A stretch of DNA of 5,053 nt from the NCBI GenBank assembly GCA_050248595.1, contig JBFWSB010000336.1:1-5053 (forward strand), given 5' to 3'. This document shows positions 1 through 5,053 of this stretch, in pieces (position 1 is the first letter of the stretch; every line of letters begins with the position of its first letter). The position numbers and the translations under genes were made by a program. Source of the stretch: JAGWAZ01 sp050248595 (lineage in GTDB: Bacteria > Bacteroidota > Ignavibacteria > OLB7). The notes under the pieces were generated by a model. It had not been told where the DNA came from. It worked only from the letters and a program-made list of their open reading frames with translations, and did not search any database.

Positions 1-772
1 ATGATGGCAATTCTGCCGGATTGTTCGCCGGATCGCCAACCCAGAGTGCGTTCTGCGAGAGGGAAGCGTTTCCAATCAGATCGTCGAGGTTGATTGTTTG
101 AACGTTCCCCGCGCCGTCGGTGATAACAACAGTTGTTCCGGTGGTAACGTTCGGGACGTTTGGGATGGCAACAGATGTCCCATTAATTGTTGTGTTGCCG
201 GTTGCTGGATTGCTTCTGAGATTCGTGTTCTCAACCCAAGCCCCCGCACCACCGTTGGCAGTTGGATCCCAGGCAAGCGTTGTGTTCGGTGCGGTTCCAA
301 CCGGGAGAAGTCCACCCGGATTTGCTACCCAGATAGGTTCAGTTCCATTGCTTACGAACAACGATCCCGTTGGACTGATAGGAAGTTCGACCGGTGTTGA
401 GTCCGACCCTCCATACCAAACAGAACCAGGATTTAGTCGTGCTGAAAATGTTCCCGTTGGTGTACGGAAGAGAATGGGACACCAGACAGGGGTGATCTCA
501 TCCCCACAGTTGATCTCGATAGTTGAGTCAACAAGGTTGTAGATCATCAGTCCAGTTGCAGGACGAACGATTGCATCACGCTGATCGACAGTTACTCGTG
601 TGAGAAGAAAGCCCTTTGATAGAGAGGTCAGGTCGAGTATTGCACTAGGGTGAGGAGCAACGGTTCCAATGCCGACATCTCCCTGTGGATCCGTGATTGG
701 TTGAGAATGCACTGCTACTGGGAGGCATTGCATCACAACAGAAGCCAGCAAAACGAGGATAGTAAATCGCAT
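1..772 (-). CDS. Secreted repeat-containing surface / tail-fibre-like protein, N-terminal part (runs off left edge)
   Basis: An open frame of 257 codons runs from the ATG at 772-770 to the window edge with no stop, so the C-terminus is missing. Residues 1-23 form a signal peptide: Arg2, a hydrophobic core around residues 5-14, and a signal peptidase I-like site VHS|Q at 21-24. Cys16 is not in a lipobox. Residues 33-79 carry the pattern VGIGT...SAILDL...KGFLLTR.T..QRDAI..PATGLMIYN, which I know from many secreted proteins of Bacteroidota and Chlorobi relatives. A Cys89/Cys98 pair follows. Residues 115-257 are rich in Gly, Asn, Thr and Pro and contain a W.G.....P.ELP repeat (W119 and W244). The protein is presumably exported across the inner membrane and displayed or released; its exact role (adhesin, fibre) is unknown, and any anchoring or sorting domain would lie off the window. 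The start is fixed by an in-frame TAA about 40 bases upstream with no other ATG between. No Shine-Dalgarno is visible. It is divergent from the ATPase/SARP regulator. Confidence 0.85.
   Translation of the reverse strand, partial: MRFTILVLLASVVMQCLPVAVHSQPITDPQGDVGIGTVAPHPSAILDLTSLSKGFLLTRVTVDQRDAIVRPATGLMIYNLVDSTIEINCGDEITPVWCPILFRTPTGTFSARLNPGSVWYGGSDSTPVELPISPTGSLFVSNGTEPIWVANPGGLLPVGTAPNTTLAWDPTANGGAGAWVENTNLRSNPATGNTTINGTSVAIPNVPNVTTGTTVVITDGAGNVQTINLDDLIGNASLSQNALWVGDPANNPAELPS
5..418 (-). repeat. Two copies of a 125-residue-period protein repeat in the secreted protein
   Basis: In the minus-strand surface protein, residues 119-131 (bases 418-380) and 244-256 (bases 43-5) align without gaps: W.G followed five residues later by P.ELP. 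The spacing is exactly 125 residues. Only the start of the second copy lies in the window, so the true unit length and copy number cannot be seen. Between the copies are a segment with NGTEPIW (142-148) and Gly/Asn/Thr-rich stretches. Such repeats are usual in long fibre-like surface proteins. Confidence 0.55.
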
Positions 773-1008
773 AGAATTTGTTAAGTAGTGGTTGTAATCT
801 TTTCCTTAAAGAGGTAAAGGTGTAACTTCCACCCTTCCTCTATCTGCTTTTGGGTTCCGGAATCCAAAGGCTTGCACCCAGAGTCAACAAGGCAGGCATC
901 TGGTAACCTCTCCTTGATGGCACAAGAATAGGTTCGTCCCATAACAGAGTGTGGCTGGCGTATTACAGTTTTGATGCTCTACTATTACAGCTACACTCTG
1001 ACATTGAT
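773..1008. promoter_or_regulatory. Divergent intergenic region between surface-protein gene and regulator gene
   Basis: This 236-base gap separates two divergently transcribed genes and must contain both promoters, unless the doubtful 53-codon ORF at 781-942 is real and shares the leftward one. I could not identify a clear -35/-10 pair, nor a full Bacteroidota-type TTTG / TAnnTTTG promoter, on either strand. No ribosome binding site stands out in front of the ATG at 1009 or the ATG at 772. If the regulator controls its neighbour, its binding sites (direct repeats in the case of SARP proteins) would be expected here, but I see no convincing direct repeat. Confidence 0.4.
781..942 (-). CDS. Doubtful small ORF, 53 residues, upstream of the surface-protein gene
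   Basis: On the minus strand an ATG at 942-940 opens 53 codons ending in TAA at 783-781, only 8 bases before the ATG of the secreted protein. The product would start MGRTYSCAIK, has three Cys (7, 17, 23) and ends in KEKITTTT. The frame extends a little upstream of the ATG to a TAG within the regulator's N-terminal region. I recognise no family, and there is no signal peptide, membrane segment or Shine-Dalgarno. The tight spacing and mixed composition are compatible with a short leader gene cotranscribed with the surface protein, but an open frame of this length is also expected by chance in an intergenic region. Treat as a candidate only. Confidence 0.18.
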   Translation of the reverse strand: MGRTYSCAIKERLPDACLVDSGCKPLDSGTQKQIEEGWKLHLYLFKEKITTTT

Positions 1009-4000
1009 ATGTCTCTATACAGGCGCGCCATTTTTGTAGGAAGAGAGAAGGAACTGAAACGTATGCAACAGTTTCTGGAGAGCGTTAGCGAGATTGACAG
1101 AACGGCTCTTCTCTGGGTAAGTGGCGAAGCTGGTATCGGAAAGAGTAGTCTACTTCAGGCTCTCCTCTCTTCGGTGGAGGGGGATAAGCAGATCATTCTA
1201 CAGTGTAAGCTCTACCCCGACTCTACTACATCTATTCGTCAGCTTCTGGAATATGGGATCAAGACAAATCCACGCATCACGTCTCTTGTTGGGAGTGGAA
1301 TGGAGTCTGGACTCTCTTCGGTGATCGTTACCATCCGTCGTCTCGCCCGCATTCGGCCAACACTTCTTCTCTTTGAAGACCTTCACTTAATTGGGGATGA
1401 GGATGCACGTGTACTTTCACAACTTCTTCAAGGCATTGCCGAAGAGCCAGTTGGCGTCATTTGCACAGCTCGTCCGGAAGAAAGCCCAGCCTACGGTGTG
1501 GTTGTTCCCTTCCTAATCGATTCAATTCTGTTAGAACCGTTCAAGCTCCGCGATGTAGATGAATTGTTGAGGGAGGCAGGATTACCGGAAGAACGTGCGG
1601 AGATTCTTGCGCAAGTTCTACAGATAACGCACGGACTTCCATTGATGATTCAGTCGGTGATTTCCGATCTACAGAAACATGCAGAGAAGGGTGGAGAGAG
1701 TTTGCTGAGTGGACTTACGACTGTCCGAACAAAAGTCGAGATGTCGGTAGATGCTCTCACTGCGGGTCTCACTGCAAACATAAACGAAGATGAACTGAGT
1801 GCAGCAAAGCACCTTGCACTTCTCGGCGAAGTATTCGGCGAGAAGAGTGCGAGGGTAATATTGAAAGATGCCGAGGCAATTATTACTTCCCTCGCCGAGA
1901 AAGGAATTCTAACTCGTCCTCTCGGCTCTCTTCCCACACTTCGCGGAACAAATGCAAGGGAGCAAACGTGGAAATTCACCCACTCGTTGTTGCACGAGAA
2001 ATTACTCCGCGAACTTCCCGAGGGTTCCAGTCTGATTGACCAAGTGCTTACCGTTGTCGAAGAACAAGACCTGCCGATCTACACAATCACTCCCTTCCTC
2101 TACATCGCTCGGCAAAAGTCTCTTTCGATCTCTCATGAAAGAGCCGAGCACATCATACTCCAACTACTCGATTTCTGTTGGCATCTTCACGGCAGGGGAC
2201 ATTGGCAACTTTCAATGACGTTGCTCGATGCATTAACTGGATTCTACAACGAGAACGTGAAGGAGGGAATGGATGAACTGCTGAGAGTAGATCTGCAAGC
2301 ATTGCGAACACGATTGCTCGCTCTCTACCCTGCTTCGGCAGCTTGCCAAGAAGCAATCGCAACGTATCGGAAGTTAACGCAGAAGCCAAGTAGACTGGAC
2401 GTTGCCGTTCACACCGTGTGGGGGGTGAGCATTATGCTCGACTCTTTACATTCATCTGAAGCAGAATTTGCAGAGAGGATGAGGGAGAGGCTTGAAAAAA
2501 TTGAAGAGCTACTACAACAGTTTCCACCACTGCTGTTCCACAACGAATTCTTATCTGCCATAGGTTACCTTGCTTCGCAGAACAGACAGCACTATACTCA
2601 AGCAAACGTAGATAAAATTCGCGCAATCCACCGGCAAGTGCTCCACGCGTGTGAGCCGGGAATGCACATTCCCGAAGTCGATGCTTTCACAGCATACATG
2701 CTCCCTCTCTTCGCAACGCGCGAGGAGTTGGAGCAAAGCAATGTGTGGAGCCAGAAGTTCCTCAGCCAACTGGAGCGTGGAGAGTGCAGTGGCATTGAAT
2801 CTGTTGCGATCTTTCTTATGGTAAGTGGTCAAGCGAAGAGGGTGCGCAACCTCGTGGCCACTTGTGCAAAGCATTGTCGTAGAGCAATTGCTTCCCCCTC
2901 GCAGTTCGTTTTATCAACGAGGAACTTGCAAGCAATGGCCGCGATGGGAGTTCCAGTAGACATTGTGTTCTCCAATCTTCGCAAGATCTTGGAGGAGGAT
3001 ACAACACCGGCTACCATGCAGTCGGAACGTTCTTTAAAATCACTCAATGTTGGATCACTGATTGCCCACATTGGTCTCTGGTGTGGTGAAGAAGAGAAGG
3101 CACGGGCTTTGATCGAGAGTTTTGCTCTGAATCGTGTGGAAAGCATGGAGCAACTTCACGAGATATACAGACCGAATGAAGAGATGCTACGAGAAGTGTA
3201 TAACTCTGGAGTCTATCCGAGGGAACTTCACTCTCTTCTGACATCGGTTGTTGAGGGAAGGGACGATGTGCTCACACCACTTCGCGAAATACTCGAAAGA
3301 GAGATACTGCATATCAACAGACTTCTACACCTCCGCACTGCGATTGGAGTTGCCGAGTATTTGAACCTTGCCACTTCAATAAAACCATTAATCAAGGAGG
3401 GGTTGAAGCGAGGGTTAGCTTGGTGTGCAGAAGGTGAACTTGCTGGCTACGCTCAACCACTTTTGCAGCTTGCGTCGAGATATTTGTCGGTGAAGGAGAG
3501 AAGAGAGTGGGAGAAAATCTTTAACAACCTTCTGAAGCAAGTGCGAGCAGAGTTTCGTGAGGAAGAGAAGAGTGAACCGGTTGATACTCGTGTGAAGCTG
3601 TCGGTGATCGGTACGGTTACTGTGCAGGCTCCGGGGGAAGAAGAGCAGCGGATTCAGGGGGGGCGTGTGCGCCAGATTCTTGCCTTGATGGTTGCAAACG
3701 AAGTACTAAAGACCAAGCTCTCTGTAGATGAGTTCCGAGAGTTCGGAACTGAATCAACTGATGTAGATGATGGAGCAAACACAGTTCGCGTTACTATCTC
3801 ACGTATCCGGCAACTGCTTGGCAAAGAGGGAGTGATTGTTGAGCGGAATTGCACTCCACGGCTCAATCTCAATCAAGTAAATGTCGATCTGATTAACGTC
3901 TTAACCTGGCTTAAAGAGGCGATCTTCTTCGTCGAAAAGATGCGACCACGCAAGTCCTACCTCTTACTGATGAAAGCTCTCGACACTCTCCACGGGGAAG

Positions 4001-4272
4001 TGATCTACCCAGCTCTCTACAACGATTTCTTTGCAGCAGCCCGCCACGACGTAGCATACCGATTGCGCGAAGCCGTTCTCGCTGTGGCTCACTTGCTCCA
4101 CCATGAAATGGCCTACGATGAGGAGAGCGAACTGCTGCGCCACGCCCTCGACACGTTGCCAAATGATGAGAGCATCCAAGAACAATTCGTGGAAGTTCTT
4201 GAATTGCTCGGACGGAATGTTGAAGTGCTCAACCTGCGTAAGAAAATGAGTGAAGTAGAGGAGAGCAGTTGA
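1009..4272 (+). CDS. Large transcriptional regulator: AAA/STAND ATPase, TPR-like middle, C-terminal SARP (winged helix + BTAD)
   Basis: Numbered from the ATG at 1009, the product has 1087 residues and no signal peptide or membrane segment, so it should be cytoplasmic. Residues 8-30 (IFVGREKEL...) are the usual lead-in of AAA_16-type ATPases. Walker A is GEAGIGKS at 39-46 (Lys45). Walker B is LLLFEDLH at 119-126. A strand with TAR follows at 153-155, LEPF at 175-178 and the GLP motif near 209-211. A small winged-helix region is followed by FTH at 323-325, the F.H motif also seen in LAL regulators and ATPase-linked adenylate cyclases. Residues about 380-860 are helical and TPR-like without clear consensus repeats. 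Residues 862-956 match the SARP winged helix: VKLSVIG, GGRVRQILALM, then a recognition helix near 921-938 (NTVRVTISRIRQLLG). Residues 957-1080 match BTAD (HGEVIYP..YNDFF, ..LRHALDTLPNDESIQE). Expected role: nucleotide-switched, ligand- or partner-sensing transcriptional activator. The signal and targets are unknown; the divergent surface-protein gene is a candidate target. A GTG at 949 would add 20 residues, but these look unlike the family, so ATG 1009 is preferred. Confidence 0.88.
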   Translation: MSLYRRAIFVGREKELKRMQQFLESVSEIDRTALLWVSGEAGIGKSSLLQALLSSVEGDKQIILQCKLYPDSTTSIRQLLEYGIKTNPRITSLVGSGMESGLSSVIVTIRRLARIRPTLLLFEDLHLIGDEDARVLSQLLQGIAEEPVGVICTARPEESPAYGVVVPFLIDSILLEPFKLRDVDELLREAGLPEERAEILAQVLQITHGLPLMIQSVISDLQKHAEKGGESLLSGLTTVRTKVEMSVDALTAGLTANINEDELSAAKHLALLGEVFGEKSARVILKDAEAIITSLAEKGILTRPLGSLPTLRGTNAREQTWKFTHSLLHEKLLRELPEGSSLIDQVLTVVEEQDLPIYTITPFLYIARQKSLSISHERAEHIILQLLDFCWHLHGRGHWQLSMTLLDALTGFYNENVKEGMDELLRVDLQALRTRLLALYPASAACQEAIATYRKLTQKPSRLDVAVHTVWGVSIMLDSLHSSEAEFAERMRERLEKIEELLQQFPPLLFHNEFLSAIGYLASQNRQHYTQANVDKIRAIHRQVLHACEPGMHIPEVDAFTAYMLPLFATREELEQSNVWSQKFLSQLERGECSGIESVAIFLMVSGQAKRVRNLVATCAKHCRRAIASPSQFVLSTRNLQAMAAMGVPVDIVFSNLRKILEEDTTPATMQSERSLKSLNVGSLIAHIGLWCGEEEKARALIESFALNRVESMEQLHEIYRPNEEMLREVYNSGVYPRELHSLLTSVVEGRDDVLTPLREILEREILHINRLLHLRTAIGVAEYLNLATSIKPLIKEGLKRGLAWCAEGELAGYAQPLLQLASRYLSVKERREWEKIFNNLLKQVRAEFREEEKSEPVDTRVKLSVIGTVTVQAPGEEEQRIQGGRVRQILALMVANEVLKTKLSVDEFREFGTESTDVDDGANTVRVTISRIRQLLGKEGVIVERNCTPRLNLNQVNVDLINVLTWLKEAIFFVEKMRPRKSYLLLMKALDTLHGEVIYPALYNDFFAAARHDVAYRLREAVLAVAHLLHHEMAYDEESELLRHALDTLPNDESIQEQFVEVLELLGRNVEVLNLRKKMSEVEESS
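1123..1146 (+). other. Walker A (P-loop) codons of the regulator
   Basis: These eight codons encode GEAGIGKS, a complete GxxGxGK[ST] P-loop. With Glu123-Asp124 in the Walker B strand, this indicates that nucleotide binding, and probably hydrolysis, is retained. The neighbourhood (LLWVSGEAGIGKSSLL) is typical of the ATPase in MalT/LAL/AfsR-like regulators. Confidence 0.9.
3592..4250 (+). other. C-terminal SARP module: OmpR-like winged helix followed by BTAD
   Basis: The winged-helix part (3592-3876) starts with the strand VKLSVIG, has the basic GGRVRQ turn before a hydrophobic helix, and a recognition-helix region ending SRIRQLLG, which matches the 'a.sRLR..L' signature of SARP proteins. The BTAD part (3877 to about 4250) begins VDLINVLTWL, continues through HGEVIYP and ends with LRHALDTLPNDESIQE and a final helix. 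In this family the winged helix binds DNA and BTAD is thought to support dimerisation and contact with the transcription machinery. The module lies at the C-terminus here, the reverse of AfsR-type proteins. Confidence 0.82.
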
Positions 4273-4323
4273 GTGGAGAGTCGACAGGCTCTCGAGTATA
4301 CTCCGAATTCAAGAATGCAGCAA

Positions 4324-4354
4324 TGAGGATGTTGGGAACTCTCCTTCATCCTCA
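4324..4354. repeat. Inverted repeat after the regulator gene (weak terminator candidate)
   Basis: TGAGGATG (4324-4331) and CATCCTCA (4347-4354) form a perfect 8-bp stem with a 15-base loop, about 50 bases after the regulator stop. No T-run follows on either strand, so it is not a standard intrinsic terminator. A second, weaker stem lies just downstream (ACCTTC 4370-4375 / GAAGGT 4390-4395). These may slow or end transcription of the regulator or stabilise the 3' end, or may be chance. Confidence 0.3.
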
Positions 4355-4424
4355 CGCACGATATTCAGTACCTTCTATCCCAGAATGCGGAAGGTAAAGT
4401 CGAAAACTAATCGGCCTCACATAC

Positions 4425-4913
4425 ATGATGAGTACAAGCAAGAAGAAGCTCCTCTACAGAAAAAAGAATACACAGGCGCATGGCGTTGATCACCATTTTG
4501 GAACGAAGTATCGACAGCACAGGAATGAGAAAAACTTCAACGCGAAACGAATGCTTCAGGGAGTTAGGAGGGGCTTGGATTACACCCCCCTTTTCTCTTT
4601 CCTGTTGTCGAAGGTAGGAAGCCAATGGAATCAAGTTTATTCCGAGGCGGTTTCAAGACTTGATACGGAGCAGCCGATCTTCTGGTTGGTAGCACTCGAC
4701 AAATCGAAGGGACGGGGAATCGTTCGCATTGGCGAGAGCTCCTACTACAGTGGACTTTACGTTGACGATGAAGGAATTCTGCAAATCGTTGCTCCACAAA
4801 TTGGACCGCAAGATCTTGAGCCGATCTGTAGTTGTTGTACGCACACTCTCAACGGCATTCCCTTTACGAAGAAGTATACAGGACGTGGTATGTCGTCTTG
4901 GCCGGAGATTTAG
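4425..4913 (+). CDS. Conserved-looking hypothetical protein, 162 residues, basic N-terminus and CxCC motif
   Basis: I do not recognise a named function. The first 50 residues are strongly basic, with 14 Lys/Arg and several His, and likely disordered. Residues 52-75 read DYTPLFSFLLSKVG.QWNQVYSE. This resembles a segment I recall from widespread small hypothetical proteins ('PLFRFLRS+VG+PWD+VYSEI'), but I cannot name a family. Residues 84-115 look like strands (IFWLVALD, GIVRIGESSYYSGLYVDDEG). A Cys cluster C135-S-C137-C138-T-H140 near the C-terminus could bind metal (inference). There is no signal peptide or membrane segment. The gene follows the regulator on the same strand after 152 bases, so cotranscription is possible but not shown. 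Two adjacent ATG codons (4425, 4428) could each serve as start, and no Shine-Dalgarno is seen. A gene is likely because the frame is much longer than chance shadows here and the composition is protein-like. Confidence 0.72.
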   Translation: MMSTSKKKLLYRKKNTQAHGVDHHFGTKYRQHRNEKNFNAKRMLQGVRRGLDYTPLFSFLLSKVGSQWNQVYSEAVSRLDTEQPIFWLVALDKSKGRGIVRIGESSYYSGLYVDDEGILQIVAPQIGPQDLEPICSCCTHTLNGIPFTKKYTGRGMSSWPEI

Positions 4914-4990
4914 CAGAACGATTACTTTTGAGAAGATGCTGTATGCCATGTCTCTGACTTTGCTACCCAATATCAACCGATGCTGCATCG

Positions 4991-5034
4991 CAAAAATGAA
5001 AACGGGGAGACCGGCACTTGCAGGTCTCCCCGTT
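4991..5034 (-). terminator. Strong intrinsic terminator, oriented for a minus-strand gene to the right
   Basis: AACGGGGAGACC (5001-5012) and GGTCTCCCCGTT (5023-5034) form a perfect 12-bp GC-rich stem with a 10-base loop. On the minus strand the stem is followed by TTTTCATTTTTG, a good U-rich tract; on the plus strand only GGTTCT follows. The terminator therefore best serves a leftward transcript entering from beyond 5053. In that reading, minus-strand bases 5053-5039 give GAC AAC ATC GAG TAG, which could be the last four codons and stop of that gene, 4 bases before the stem. It may also stop rightward transcription from the 162-residue gene, less efficiently. Confidence 0.75.
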
Positions 5035-5053
5035 GGTTCTACTCGATGTTGTC

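Noticed and set aside
98..542. Plus-strand open frames of 100 and 140 codons (98-400 and 120-542)
   Set aside because: They lie antisense to the secreted protein, whose minus-strand frame has a signal peptide and a recognisable family pattern. Their hydrophobic look is a by-product of the Asn/Thr/Gly-rich codons opposite.
914..942. Possible plus-strand promoter (TTGATG at 914; TAGGTTCG at 929, close to TAnnTTTG)
   Set aside because: The TTGATG has no acceptable -10 at the right distance, and the TAnnTTTG-like element lacks a TTTG about 19 bases upstream. Matches of this quality occur by chance.
1198..4185. Many antisense and out-of-frame ORFs of 60-109 codons within the regulator gene
   Set aside because: All lie inside the well-supported 1087-residue frame, overlap each other, and show no family motifs or start signals.
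1009..4272. Reading the large ATPase as an antiviral STAND (Avs-like) defence protein
   Set aside because: There is no nuclease, protease, TIR or membrane effector domain at either end, and the C-terminus is a transcription-factor module; a regulatory role explains it better.
4276..4293. GAGAG/CTCTC stem right after the regulator stop
   Set aside because: Only 5 bp with an 8-base loop and no T-run; too weak to call a terminator.
4407..4988. Minus-strand frames of 75, 77 and 111 codons overlapping the 162-residue gene
   Set aside because: They are shadows of the plus-strand frame. The longest (4653-4988) has low-complexity Arg/Leu/Ser-rich sequence with no recognisable motif, and the plus-strand product looks more protein-like.

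Overview
The window reads as ordinary chromosomal DNA from a bacterium of the Bacteroidota/Chlorobi (FCB) group, plausibly an Ignavibacteria- or Kapabacteria-like lineage. Three things suggest this. The leftmost gene encodes a secreted protein with the 'VGIGT...P.(S)AILDL...KGFLLTR.T..QRDAI..PATGLMIYN' head that is very common in surface and tail-fibre-like proteins of that group. None of the three gene starts has a convincing Shine-Dalgarno sequence. Base composition is moderate, with no strong skew. The assignment comes from pattern recognition only.

Layout. (1) Positions 1-772, minus strand: the first 257 residues of a secreted, repeat-containing surface protein that runs off the left edge. 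(2) Positions 773-1008: a divergent intergenic region that must hold the promoters of both flanking genes; a 53-codon minus-strand ORF (781-942) sits in it and is doubtful. (3) Positions 1009-4272, plus strand: a large cytoplasmic regulator of about 1087 residues. It has an N-terminal AAA/STAND-type ATPase of the MalT/LAL/AfsR kind, a long helical TPR-like middle, and a C-terminal SARP-type DNA-binding module (OmpR-like winged helix plus BTAD). (4) Positions 4273-4424: a short gap with small inverted repeats. (5) Positions 4425-4913, plus strand: a 162-residue protein of unknown function with a basic N-terminus and a CxCC motif near the C-terminus. (6) Positions 4914-5053: noncoding, ending in a strong 12-bp hairpin whose U-tract lies on the minus strand. 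It is therefore best read as the terminator of a minus-strand gene that lies to the right.

How it may work together (inference): the regulator is divergent from the surface-protein gene, an arrangement often seen when a regulator controls its neighbour. The most notable point is the regulator's domain order. In classical SARP proteins such as AfsR the winged helix and BTAD are N-terminal and the ATPase follows; here the ATPase comes first and the SARP module is at the very C-terminus, as the LuxR domain is in MalT. No mobile element, CRISPR array, tRNA or rRNA was seen.
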